Shown one piece after another: positions 1 to 9,709 of a DNA stretch of 18,024 nt (its first letter is position 1; every line of letters starts with the position of its first letter). The notes beneath the pieces are model-generated. The model worked only from the letters and a program-made list of their open reading frames with translations. It did no database searches and had not been told where the DNA came from. The translations under genes and the position numbers were made by a program. Source of the stretch: Annulohypoxylon bovei var. microspora. Lineage: Eukaryota; Ascomycota; Sordariomycetes; Xylariales; Hypoxylaceae. The stretch covers positions 1 through 18,024 of the forward strand of contig MU405493.1 of assembly GCA_022836615.1 (NCBI GenBank), read 5' to 3'.

Positions 1-1198
1 TATTTTTTTAAATAATATTTATATAAAATTAATTATATTTATTTTAATTTTAATTTTAAACGTTTAAAATTTTATATTTAACGTTGTTATATATATATTA
101 CGATATAATAAATTTTATAAACGGTAATATTATAAATTAAATTTATTATAAATAATTAAAGTAATAAATCTTTTTTTACATATTTTAAATATTAAATATT
201 AAATAAAATAAAATATATAATATATAAGTGTTATTTTTTAACGTTTTTAATAAACATCATATACTTGTTTTATAAATATTTAATATTTTAAAATTAAATT
301 CGGTGTTTTATAATTAATTATTTATAAAACTTATTAAAAAAAATATTTTTTATTAAAAGTTTTTTTCGTTTATATAAAATTTTTATATTTAATTAATAAA
401 ATTAATTATGTTATATTTATATTTAATGAACTTAAATTTAAAGTTTTAATTAAAAATAAATATATTTCGAATTATTATTAATTTATAAAAAATATATATA
501 AAAAAATAAAAATAAAAAATTTAAAATTTAATTTTAATTTTATTTCTTACGTAATATTTTCTATAATTAAATATTAATTGTAATTTATATTAAATGACTT
601 ATATTTAAAATATGAAAATTGTAAATTATATATTCGTAAAGTTATAAACTTTTTAATTTTTAAAGTTTAAATTTTTAAAAAATGAGCGGTGAGGTGGTAT
701 GAGCGGTGAGGTGGTGTGTGACGTTATATATAAGATTAATAATATATATTTTATTATTAAGTTTAAATTTTATTTTTTTATTTTTAATGTTAAGTTTTTT
801 TATTTAATTGTTATTAATGATTTATATTTATTCTTTAATAATGGTATTAATTTTATTATTATTTAAATATAAATATAAATAATATTAAAATATAAAATTA
901 ATTTCTTTTTCCATGCGAATTATATTATTAAAGTTGTTTAATTTTTTATTAAAAATTAAATATATATAATTTAAACTTTAAATGTAATTATTTTATTTAT
1001 TTAATTTAACCATAATTAATTAATAATGGATTATAATTTTATTAAAAGTAATTAAATAATTTTTTTTAATATAATTAATTTAAATATTAATTTATATTAT
1101 AAGTTTATTTAAAGCAAAACATTAAAATAATTATTTAATTTTTTTTTAATTAAAAATATTAAACGTTTTTTTAACGTATAAAAAATGAACTTTATTAT
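1..1198. other. AT-rich, RIP-like DNA without a convincing gene
   Basis: No conserved motif could be read on either strand, apart from the GC-rich 17-bp duplication listed separately. A minus-strand frame beginning with an ATG at 914-912 (MEKEINF...) could be the inverted N-terminal part of the chromovirus gag, because it lies directly behind the U5 end of the inverted LTR. Its stop density is not clearly below that expected for such AT-rich DNA, so I do not call it a gene. Confidence 0.6.
682..715. repeat. 17-bp tandem duplication, GC-rich
   Basis: The unit ATGAGCGGTGAGGTGGT occurs twice in perfect tandem and is followed by GTGTGACG. It is one of the few GC-rich islands in the first kilobase. 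It keeps several TpG dinucleotides, which are nearly absent around it. Either the duplication arose after RIP stopped acting here, or the stretch was never mutated. Seventeen is not a multiple of three, so the duplication would shift any reading frame. Confidence 0.9.
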
Positions 1199-1454
1199 TA
1201 TTATAAAAAACGTAAATTTAAAATGGCGTAAAAGCGATTTTATTTATATAATTATTTAAAAATAACAAAGTTACGAAAAAAGAAAAAATCTTTAATACCG
1301 CGGCGTTAATTAAGCTTTTTATATATAAAAAAGTAATAAGCAATTGCTTATTTTCATCGCCTTGCTTATCGCCTTATAAATAACCTTTTCCTTATCTTTT
1401 ATTTTTTTATATATTATGTTCCATCCTTTATAATTTAAACCATGGTTTAAACCA
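1199..1454 (-). repeat. Chromovirus LTR, left copy, inverted
   Basis: Read on the minus strand from 1454 to 1199, this aligns without gaps to 6505-6760. It begins TGGTTTAAACC, keeping the canonical TG, and ends in TA where the right copy has CA. It contains a TATA-like stretch followed by AAGCTTAATTAACGCCGCGG around 1306-1325 on the plus strand. This copy is less mutated than the right one; for example it keeps ATGGCG and a run with several GC pairs around 1355-1375. Its TG (U3) end faces pol and its U5 end faces outward, the opposite of a normal 5' LTR. Confidence 0.85.
1335..1352. repeat. 18-bp perfect palindrome in the LTR
   Basis: AATAAGCAATTGCTTATT is a perfect palindrome. The right LTR has a C/G to T/A-mutated version at 6607-6624 that is also a perfect 18-bp palindrome, so both halves changed symmetrically. 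A second 18-bp palindrome, TTTAAACCATGGTTTAAA, lies at 1434-1451, next to the LTR terminus, and overlaps another at 1441-1456. Palindromes in U3 may bind dimeric transcription factors; that role is inference. Confidence 0.7.
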
Positions 1455-1456
1455 TG

Positions 1457-2040
1457 ATATAAAATTAATTTATATTATTTTTAATTATTATAAAAGGAAG
1501 TTATATAATAAGTTATTTATTTAATTAAATAAAAAATTAATTAATTAATATTATAATAATAAATTAATGTTTTTTAATTTTTATATATACATTTAATATT
1601 ATAATTATTAATAAAACAAGAATTTCTTTATGTAATAATAAATTTAAAAAAAGAAAATTAATAAATTTATTATCGTAGTATTAAATATTATAATATTAAA
1701 CCAAAAATAAAAAAAATAAGTTTTAAACCTTAATATATTATTAATATTTATTATATTAATAAGTAAAATTAACTTAAATTATTATAAAATTTAAATAATA
1801 AAAACCATAATTAATAAAAAAAAAATATATATTAAATTAACATTTTCGTAAATAAAATTATTTATTCCATAAAATTAATATTTTATTTATTATAAACGTA
1901 GCCATTAAAGTTTAAAATATTTTACATAAAAAAAATATTAAAATAAAGAAAACTTAAATAAATATAATTATAATAAAAGTTTAATAAAATATTACAAAAC
2001 TTAATAATAATAAATTAACCATTATAATAAAAAAAAAATA
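1457..2040 (+). pseudogene. Truncated gag: capsid C-terminus and zinc knuckle
   Basis: Gag forms the particle that packages retrotransposon RNA. The clearest landmark is a CCHC zinc knuckle at 1879-1920. Its spacing C-X2-C-X4-H-X4-C is exact, the histidine is intact (CAT, 1903), and all three cysteine codons read TAT (Tyr), as TGT would after RIP. It is preceded by a capsid-end-like stretch (KLYNKLFI at about 1498-1521 resembles the conserved segment near the capsid C-terminus of Ty3/gypsy gag). Only about 140 codons lie upstream of the knuckle before the inverted LTR, against the usual 250-300, so the N-terminal capsid is missing here. The same frame runs on into the protease, so this was probably one gag-pol reading frame. 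Confidence 0.65.
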
Positions 2041-2100
2041 ATCTTAAAATAAAAAAACTTTTATTTTAAAAAAACAATAATAATAACATTAAGTATAAAA

Positions 2101-2526
2101 GTTTATATAAAAGTATTTATTAATTTATTAAAAAGGATATTTAAAAGGAAACCTTTATTAATAAAATGTATCGTAATAAAAAATAAAATAAACTTAATAA
2201 TTAAAACGTTTATTAATATAAGAATAAATGCATATATATTAATGAATATTCCTTATATTATAAGAATAATTAAATACTTAAAAACTAAAAGATTAAAAGG
2301 ATTTAATTTTATTATAATCTTAAACTTTAATAAAAAAAAAACCTAAATTATAAACATAATAATTAAAGTTTATACCCAGTTATAAAATAAAGAAATTAAA
2401 GATATTATATTATTAATAATTAATATAAAATATAATTTAATTATTAATAAGAAATTTTTCATTTATTACAATATATTAATAAATTATAAAAGGGAATAAT
2501 TAATATTTTTAAAAGAATAAATATTA
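2101..2526 (+). pseudogene. Chromovirus aspartic protease relic
   Basis: The retroviral-type protease cuts the gag-pol polyprotein. At 2215-2235 the frame reads N-I-R-I-N-A-Y, which is what RIP makes of the active-site motif D-T-G-A-N-A-Y (GAT to AAT, ACA to ATA, GGA to AGA). About 70 codons later, at 2434-2460, NLIINKKFF matches the flap-distal D-x-I-x-G-R-K-W/F motif, followed by a YYNILINYKRE segment typical of this protease end. Spacing between the motifs is normal for the family. Open runs are unusually long for this composition. The catalytic Asp and Gly are both lost, so no activity is possible. Confidence 0.75.
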
Positions 2527-3186
2527 AATTTAAATTTATAAAACATTTTTATAAATTAAATTAATAAATTATTAAATAATTTTAAATATTAAAAAAATAT
2601 AAACTAAAAAACAATTTTAATAAAAGAAAACAAATAATAAAAAACGGCAGGGCATAAAAGCCAAATATACCATAAAATAACGTTTAAAAGGCATTAATTC
2701 CCATAAATTAAAAAAATTAACTTACTTTACCACACTTTAATTAAAAGGGATAATAAAGCTTTAATACGTTAATAAATAAAAGAACTTAAAGAAATATATT
2801 AATAACCAAGTAAAATATACCAACAATTATTAAAAAACTTATTTAACGAAAAGAAAAATTTAATAAATTTAAAGATAATATTATAATTTCCATGCAAAAA
2901 TATTAAAAAATATTTTAATTTAAATATAAAAATTAAAAAGATATATTAAACTTTTAATAAAAAAAAATATAAAAAATTAATATTAATTAAATTATATATA
3001 AAAATAATTAATTAATTTAAAGAAAAATATAATAATTAAAATACTTAAAGCTTTTATAAATTATAAAGGAATAACCTTAATTAATATAAATATAAATTAT
3101 TTAATATAATAATTATTAATACAATTACTTTCCATAAAATATTTTAAAAATTAAACTAATTAATATATAAAATAATTGATTTATAT
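2527..3186 (+). pseudogene. gag-pol linker between protease and reverse transcriptase
   Basis: The frame continues between two recognised domains without a clear domain of its own. A KTAGHKSQIY stretch at 2641-2670 superficially resembles the second half of a zinc knuckle, but the two upstream cysteine positions do not fit, and the true knuckle lies before the protease at 1879. The region keeps more G and C than its surroundings (2640-2830). Many TAA codons interrupt it. I assign no function beyond spacer of the polyprotein. Confidence 0.5.
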
Positions 3187-4065
3187 ATGCTTAATAAGCT
3201 TATTAATAAGAAAAAAATAAATGAATATTTTTTAAATAATAAGGAAAAATTACAAAAAATAACTTTAAAAGTAATACTTATAAAATATAATAAACATTTA
3301 AATATATTTAATAAAATAATGTTTAATAAATTATTATTATACCATTTAAAAATAAATTATTATATTAAATTAAATATAAATCTTAATAATTTAAATTATA
3401 ACCTTTTATATAAAATATTATTAAAAGAAATAAAAACTTATAAAAATTATATTATAAATAATTTATAAAAAGGATTTATTAAACCATCATTTATTTTATA
3501 AATAATATTAATACTTTTTATTAAAAAAATAAATAATAAGTTAAAATTTTATATAAATTATAAAAAGTTAAATTTTTTCATTTATAAAAATAAATATTTA
3601 TTATTATTAATTAAGAAAACTTTAACTTAAATTATTAAAAAAAAAATATTTTCTAAAATTAATATTAAATAAATATCTTATAAAATTTATTTAATTATAA
3701 AAAATAAAAGTTTAATAATATTTTAAATAAAATACAAAGCTTATTAATTTAAAATACTATTATTTAAATTAATAAATAAACCATTAATATTTTAATAATA
3801 TATTAATAATACATTTTAAAGGTATTTAAATAAGTTTTATATTATATATTTAAATAATATTTTTATTTTTTCCAAAAATCAAAAAAAATATAAAAAATAT
3901 ATTCGAAAAATTTTAAATCGTTTACATGAAATAAATTTCCAAATAAATATTATGAAATATAAATTTTATATAATTAAAATAAAATTCTTTAAATTTTATA
4001 TTAATATTAAAGGTGTTAATATTAACCTTAATAAAATAAAAGTTATTTATTATTAATAAATGTTT
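3187..4065 (+). pseudogene. Chromovirus reverse transcriptase relic
   Basis: The first 94 codons (3187-3468) happen to be free of stops and form the segment just before the polymerase fingers. They end in a K-x-Y-I-I-N-N-L run that leads into KGFIKPS at 3469-3489, the conserved KGFIRPS entry of Ty3/gypsy RT. The order then is exactly that of the family: LKFYINYKKLN at 3541-3573 (R-x-C-V-D-Y-R-x-L-N), the FSKIN block at 3649-3663, the M-P-F-G-L-T-N-A-P equivalent around 3757-3783, and YINNTF at 3799-3816. The catalytic YLDD reads YLNN at 3847-3858, followed by IFIFS. Both metal-binding aspartates of that box are therefore lost through GAT to AAT. Inactive, but identification is secure. Confidence 0.92.
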
Positions 4066-4700
4066 ATTAAAAATAAAAAAATAATATTTTATAAAATATA
4101 ATTATTTTTAAAATTTTATAACTTTTATAAAAAATTTATCGAAAAATATAAATAAATTATAAAACCTTTATTATAATTAATATAATAAAGTATAAATATA
4201 ATTTAAATAAATAAATGTAAAGCGGTGTTTAAAAAATTAAAAAATTAATTAATTTAAACCTTGATACTTATATATTTCTTATATAATTATAAAATTAAAA
4301 TAAATATTAACATTTTAAATAAAATAACGGTAAACTTTTTATTATAAAAAGAATTTTCGAATAAACTTTAATACTTTATAATATTTTATTTAAAAGCGTT
4401 ATATAAAATAAAATTAAATTATGAAATTTATAATAAAAAAATGTTAATAATGATAAATATTTTATTATATTACAAATTTAAATTAATAAGTTAATAATAC
4501 ATATAACCGTTTATTATAATTATAAATTATAAAGCCTTTAAATATTTTATAATTAAACGAATGTTTAACTTATAATAAATAAAATAAGCAAATTTAATTA
4601 TATAATATAACTTTATAATCACTTATTAACTTAAAATTATAAATATAATCTTAAATATTTTATTTAAATCATAAAAAAAAATATAATTATAAAAACAAAA
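4066..4700 (+). pseudogene. RT connection and RNase H relic
   Basis: RNase H removes the RNA strand during cDNA synthesis. The frame first shows the conserved RT-thumb/connection block (FYNFYKKFIEKY at about 4114-4149, matching F-x-N-F-Y-R-R-F-I-x-x-Y), then KCKAVFKKLK at about 4216-4245. RNase H follows: LNYEIYNKKMLIMI at about 4423-4464 corresponds to the universal L-N-Y-x-x-x-D/E-K-E-x-L-A-I-I block with the acidic residue changed to Asn or Lys. YKAFKYFIIKRM at about 4528-4563 corresponds to the D-H-K-A-L-E-Y-F motif. Order, spacing and frame agree with the RT upstream. Confidence 0.85.
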
Positions 4701-4899
4701 AAAAAACAAATAACGTACGTTAATTTTATTTAAACTTATAAATAACGAACCATTTAATTAAACGATATAAATAAAAAAAATTACTTAAATCGAAATTTTC
4801 GTTTTAAATAAAACCAACTTATTTAATTTATTTAATGTTACGTTAATAAATCGATTATTTTAAATAAATAAAAATAATTTTAAATTTAAAGAATATTAA

Positions 4900-5810
4900 A
4901 ATAAAGTTATAAATTAAGATAAAAATGATTAATTAATGTTAAAAGATTTAATTATATATAAAAATAAATTAATTATTTTTAAAAAAAATAACTTATAAAT
5001 TTAAATTATAAAAAAAATATATAATAAATTAAAAACGGCTTATTTTAAAAAAAAGAAAATTAAATATTTAATTATAAAAAAATATTAATAACTTAATTTA
5101 TATATATATATAAATTAATATATAAACAATTACTTTTACCATTTAATTAAAATATTAAAAAATAAAACGCCGAGATTATTATTTCTTTTATTAATATTAA
5201 ACGAAAAATAAAAATATATTACCATAGATTTTAAATTAATAAATAAAAACAAATTAAAATATAATAATTTATTCATTATAATTAATTATTTAATTAAAGC
5301 TTTATAATTTACTTTTTATTATAAAATTATAACCATTAATAATTTTATATAAATATTTTATAATAAATTATATAAATTAACGAAATAACCATTTATAATT
5401 ATTAATAATTAAAATCTTTAATTTATTTCAAGTTTTATAAATAAACTTTTAAAAATATATAAAATTAAATTAAATTTTTTTATAATAAAATATAAATAAT
5501 TTATAAAATAAATTAAAATAATAAACGAATATATTAATTAATAATTTTAATTATTTATAAATCATTATTAAAAAAATTAAAATAAAGCCATTTTAACATT
5601 AAATATTATATAAGCCTCGTTACCCCATAAATCACTTAATAACCTTTTATTATAAAAAATATTAACGAAGAAATTAATAATATAATCTTTTAATTAAAAA
5701 ACATAAATAAAAACATTAATTACATTATTAATTAAAAAAAAATTATCTTAAAAAAAATATAAAACATAATATTACAAATTAAAAAATAAAAAGATTTCAT
5801 TTATTAAATA
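4900..5810 (+). pseudogene. Chromovirus integrase relic (HHCC and DDE core)
   Basis: Integrase inserts the cDNA into the genome. An HHCC-type zinc-binding region is visible at about 5029-5140: TAYF and, near 5116-5142, a YINNYFYHL run whose Tyr codons stand for lost Cys or His. The core begins at TIDF (5221-5232), where the first catalytic Asp (GAT, 5227) is intact. The V-D-R/Y-L-x-K segment follows as IINYLIKAL. The second Asp is changed to Asn (AAT, 5407) in the S-D-R-G-x-Q-F box. The catalytic Glu is changed to Lys (AAA, 5515) in the G-Q-T-E box, just before INEYI. ASLPHKSLNNL at about 5617-5649 matches the late core segment. Frame is unbroken by indels, and RIP alone explains inactivation. 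Confidence 0.92.
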
Positions 5811-6420
5811 ATTAAAAAATCATAAAAACATTAAACTTAATAAATTAATTAATATAAAAAAAAACTTAATTTTAATATTAAAAATAAAATATTTATTTTA
5901 ATGAAATTTAAAATATTAATAAATTAATTAAATAATAAATTAAATTACTTAATAACGCCGTTATTATATAAAATTATTAAATAATATTTAAAACGATTTA
6001 ACATTTATAAATTAAAATTCTTATACGTTTAAATTAAACAATAATAATTTAACGTAAATCGCTTACGAAAAAATCTTAATAATTTAATATTAAACCAAAA
6101 TTTAAAGAACTTAAATAACAAAGTTATTAACTTTAACTTAAAAAAAACGAAATAAAAGATTCATAAAATATTAACATTATAAATACATTATAAAAAATTA
6201 AAATATTAAATTTAATAAATAAATTAAAACCTTAATTTAATATAATATCCGATTGTAAATTTCAAAAATATAACCATAAAATTAAAAGAATTCCATAACA
6301 TAAATCTTAAAACAAATAAACCCTTAATACGCTTAATTAAATAATTAAAAACAATAAAAAAAATTCTTTAATATTAAATATAAAAATAATAATATATTTA
6401 TATTAAAAAAAAATGCGAAA
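5811..6420 (+). pseudogene. Integrase C-terminus with chromodomain
   Basis: Chromodomains bind methylated histone H3 and steer chromovirus integration into heterochromatin. After the integrase GPY-like region (about 5880-6060) the frame reads a chromodomain-like stretch at about 6110-6290. YKYIIKN at 6181-6195 and onward corresponds to the Y-x-V-K-W core, and LI-stop-YNI at 6232-6249 corresponds to the hallmark L-E-W-Y/E-P-x segment with the Trp codon turned to TAA. Downstream there is an N-P motif near 6319, typical of the tail of this fungal gypsy group. The frame then dissolves about 85 bp before the right LTR. Individual residues are uncertain because so many codons are mutated. Confidence 0.7.
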
Positions 6421-6504
6421 TTTAAATAAAAACATAAATAATTTTTATTAATAAAAGATTCATAAAAATTTAAATTAAATCTTATTTAATAAAAAAAATT
6501 ATTA

Positions 6505-6760
6505 TAATTTAAATTATAATTTAAATTATAAAAAATAAAATATAATACATAAAAAAATAAAAAATAAAAAAAAGGTTATTTATAAAATAATAAATAAAAT
6601 AAAAAAAATAAATAATTATTTATTACTTTTATATATATAAAAAGCTTAATTAACGCCGCGACATTAAAGATTTTTTCCTTTTTTATAACTTTGTTATTTT
6701 TAAATAACCGTATAAATAAAATCGCTTTTACGATACTTTAAATTTACATTTTTCGTAACA
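6505..6760 (+). repeat. Chromovirus LTR, right copy (3' LTR)
   Basis: The normal 3' LTR of the plus-strand element. It is 256 bp, gap-free against the inverted copy at 1199-1454, and starts TA (TG in the other copy) and ends CA at 6759-6760 (GTAACA). A TATA-like stretch followed by AAGCTTAATTAACGCCGCG lies at 6635-6660. Differences from the left copy are nearly all transitions. It is more strongly AT-shifted in its first 130 bases, where the other copy keeps GC pairs. The purine-rich sequence before it is too degenerate to define a polypurine tract. Confidence 0.85.
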
Positions 6761-8235
6761 TATAATTTATTATAATTATTATTAATTAAACATTAAATTA
6801 AATATAAATAACATTACTTTATAAACATATTATTAAAATTTTATATTCTTTTTTAAAAACTTCATATATATTTCACTTTATAATAATTATTTATAAATTT
6901 TAAAAATAATTAAACTTTTAATTTAAATTTTTTTTATGAAAAATTATATTAAACTTATTAATAAAATCTTTAATAATATTAAATATTTCTTTAAAAACGT
7001 TTAAATTATTATTTAAAAATTTAAACGAAAATTTAAATAAAAATAATAATCCATTATTTTAATTATAAAATAATAATAAATTATTTTTAAAACCATAAAA
7101 TTTATTTATAAATTAATAATTTAAATTATTAAATCGCAATTAATTATTAAAGTCGTAAAATTTACTAATAAATCGATAATTTAAAAATAAAAATTAATTA
7201 TTAAATTATAAATAAATTATAAAACCATAAGATTTATTAAAATTATTAATTTTAAATTAAACTTTAAAACCATAAAATTTATTAATAACATTAAATTTAA
7301 ATAAAAATTTAAAATTATAAAATTTATTTAAATTTATAACTTTTAATTAAACTTTTAATTTATAAAATCATTTATAAAATTAATTATTTTAAAACTTAAT
7401 AAACTTTAATTTATTATTATTAATTAAAAATTTAATATTAAATAAAATATAATTAAAATAAAACTCCTAAGCTTAAAAAAATAAATTTAAAGGGGTAAAA
7501 TTATAATAAAACTTTAAAACTTAAAAAAATAATTAAAAAAATTAAAAATAAAATAATATATTAAATAAAAAACCATTATTATTAAAATTATTTTAAATTA
7601 TTTAATTTAATTAATTAATATTTAACATTATATTTATTTAATAAATATAAAAAAAATAAATAATAAATAAATTTAAATAATAAAATTAATAAAGTTTAAT
7701 TATTATAAATTAAATTATTAAAAATAATAAATAATAATAAATAATTTAAAATAAAAAAAAATTATTAATTAAATAAAAATATAATTAAATAAAAAAAATA
7801 TAATAAAATTACATATAATATAAAATAATAATTAATAAAAATAATAATTAATTTAATATATTATTAAATAATACAATTATAAAAAATAAATAATAATTAT
7901 TAAATAATATTAAAAATAAATAAAATTAATAAATATTTTAAAAAATTTAAAATATAAAATTAAAAATTATATTTTTAAGAATTTTAATATTATTATATTA
8001 TATAATATAATTTTTAACTTTAAATTAAAAATAAAAAAAATTCCAAATTAAATATTATAAAACTCTTTAATTTATTAAATTAAATTAATTATTAATTATA
8101 TTTAATAATTTTAAAATTTTAATATAAATAATTTAAATTTAATAATTATTTTTTAAATTTAATTTAAATGTAATAATTATTATAATAATAATAATAATAA
8201 AATGTATAAAATAATTATTTTAATTTATTAAATTT
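6761..8235. other. AT-rich spacer between two elements
   Basis: No protein motif or structural RNA was recognised on either strand. It holds the degenerate repeat series at 7061-7330 and a short ATA microsatellite at about 8180-8201. G is especially rare on the plus strand. It is probably older, fully degraded repeat DNA. Confidence 0.55.
7061..7330. repeat. Degenerate repeats sharing an AACCATAAAATTTATT-like core
   Basis: The core recurs at 7061 (AATTATAAAATAA), 7091, 7151 (AGTCGTAAAATTTAC), 7223, 7268 and 7313. The spacings are 30, 60, 72, 45 and 45 bp, all multiples of three. Neighbouring copies differ mainly by transitions. This could be a decayed repeat-containing coding region or an ordinary degenerate minisatellite. 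No protein family can be assigned. Confidence 0.5.
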
Positions 8236-8422
8236 TATTAATAATAAAAGGGATTTATTAATTAAAGGGAACTTTGTGGCTTTATGTGGCTTTATGTGGC
8301 TTATACCATATAAGGCTACGCTTAACATGGGTTTAAAAACAAATAATTTATACGTTTATATAATTATAAAATTATAATATATCACATAATATTATATATA
8401 AACGTATCATGATTTATTATTT
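8236..8422 (+). repeat. LTR of the gag-only element, left copy
   Basis: Contains three 10-bp tandem units at 8271-8300 (CTTTGTGGC variant, then TTTATGTGGC twice) and a CCATATAAGGCTACGC stretch. It keeps TpG dinucleotides that have become TpA in the right copy, so it is the less mutated of the two. The end around 8422 is estimated from where similarity stops. Confidence 0.8.
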
Positions 8423-8423
8423 T

Positions 8424-9480
8424 TATAATAATAACCTTTTTCGTTTTAAATATTTATTCGAAAGATTAAGTTACGGTTTTTAAGCTTTTTAACTTAAAAA
8501 GGGAATTATAATAACATTAATATTAAGATTAGGATTTAATAATATTACATTATTAAAAGTTTAAGTTAATAGGTTAAAAAAAGCTTTGAAAAAGCTAACA
8601 ATTAAATAAAAAAAATAAGTTAATAACTTTAACGATATAACGTTATTACTTTTACTTTCATTAATAAACGATACGAATTTACGATGGGAACGATTTAAGT
8701 GAAAGTTACTTAAAAAGCTTCGTTTAATAAGTTTTAAAAACTTTCTTATGTGGTTAAAAATATTAAATATAACATTAAAATCGATTAATTATATTAAAGG
8801 GATAAATAATATTACTTCGATAAATAATTTAAAAATAATTAATATCATTTATAATAACGTTTGCAAAGATTTATTAAAATTAATAATAAGCTTAAAATAA
8901 AACATTATTATGATTACTTAATTTCGTATGAATTATCAAGTATATAAAAATTAATAAAAAATATTATTATAAAAGGAATTCGAAGAAATTAAATATAACA
9001 ATAATAATTTTATTACATACGTCATAATTTTTACATATCTTATTTTATGAAATAACGATATAAGGAATAAAATCTCCGATACGTAATTAAAAACACGTTT
9101 TATTTATAACATTAAAAATAAAATTAAAGATTAAATTACACGGCAGCGTACTTTATTAAAGGTATTTATAATTATAATATAAATAATAAAAAATGATTTC
9201 ATTTTAAAGTTTCGTAATTACATTAACAAGGTATTTAACAAAAATAATAATTACGTTATTAAAAATTAAAACAATAAAAAGTATTAAAAGTATAAAAAGC
9301 CGGGCTATATTTGTTATAATTGTTTTAATAATAATAAAATTAACAAAATATATAAAATTAATAAATCGACAAATATCTTTAAGTTAATGTAAGTAATCTT
9401 TTAAACGTTAAAGTATAAAAAACATTATTAAATAACAAGGATTAATTGATTATTTGCAAAATTATATATAAAGGCGTTAA
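8424..9480 (+). pseudogene. Gag-like reading frame with a zinc knuckle
   Basis: A plus-strand frame (codons starting at 3n) runs from about 8460 with comparatively few stops, all explicable by RIP. Examples are TLLLLLSLINDTNLRWERFK at 8640-8699, KKLRLISFKNFLMWLK at 8712-8759 and DFILKFRNYINKVFN at 9195-9239. It ends in KKPGYICYNC at 9294-9323. The C-Y-N-C plus a Tyr (TAT, 9351) at the position of the third Cys gives the C-X2-C-X4-x-X4-C pattern of a gag zinc knuckle. The expected His reads Lys (AAA, 9336), which RIP does not explain. The region is visibly less AT-shifted than its surroundings. The coding start is not identifiable. Confidence 0.6.
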
Positions 9481-9588
9481 ATAAATTAAAATATATTATA
9501 ATTTATTATAATAATTAACCAATTAAACCTCGGGAATAAATAAAAGTATAAACAATAATAAGATTTTTACAATGTATATAATAGTAAT

Positions 9589-9648
9589 TAAAGGTTAAAA
9601 AAGGTTAAATAAAGCTGAAAAAGGCTAAAACAAGGTTATAAAAAGCGA
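9589..9648 (+). repeat. Purine-rich imperfect tandem repeat before the right LTR
   Basis: Units like AAAGGTTAAA, AAGCTGAAA, AAGGCTAAAAC and AAGGTTATAA follow each other with a period of about 10-12 bp. The tract lies between the end of the gag-like frame and the right LTR of the short element and is strongly purine-biased on the plus strand. Confidence 0.55.
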
Positions 9649-9700
9649 TAATAAAATTAAAAATAATATTTTTAAATGGCGTTTAAATGGCATTAACGTT

Positions 9701-9709
9701 AAAAAAGCG
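9701..9709 (+). other. Candidate polypurine tract
   Basis: The purine-rich AAAAAAGCG sits directly against the start of the right LTR, where second-strand priming would take place. One C interrupts the purine run, so the call is tentative. Confidence 0.4.

Larger units (their letters stand above)
1199..6760 (+). mobile_element. RIP-inactivated Ty3/gypsy chromovirus with inverted LTRs
   Basis: A single plus-strand frame (codons starting at 3n+1) shows, in order, a capsid end, zinc knuckle, protease, reverse transcriptase, RNase H, HHCC-DDE integrase and chromodomain. That order and the C-terminal chromodomain define a Ty3/gypsy chromovirus. Recognisable motifs stay in the same frame from about 1457 to about 6420, so inactivation came from point changes alone: TAA where Gln, Trp or Arg codons stood, Asp to Asn, Gly to Lys/Asn/Arg, Cys and His to Tyr. 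The element is bounded by two 256-bp copies of one LTR, but these are inverted: the left copy is on the minus strand and meets gag at its TG end. The capsid N-terminus and primer-binding site are therefore not where expected. No 5-bp target-site duplication is evident (ATTAT left, TATAA right). Confidence 0.88.

Noticed and set aside
2641..2670. Gag zinc knuckle at KTAGHKSQIY
   Set aside because: The upstream cysteine positions do not fit, and a complete C-X2-C-X4-H-X4-C pattern is found at 1879-1920, before the protease where it belongs.
3187..3468. A stand-alone 93-codon gene
   Set aside because: It is in the same frame as the flanking protease and RT, and its last residues run directly into the KGFIKPS entry of RT after one TAA. 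It is a chance stop-free piece of the dead pol.
1199..6760. A DNA transposon with terminal inverted repeats and a gypsy-like integrase (Ginger or Polinton type)
   Set aside because: The inverted repeats carry TG...CA ends and a TATA-like promoter as LTRs do, and the internal region encodes RT, RNase H, protease and a gag knuckle, which Ginger elements lack and which identify a retrotransposon.
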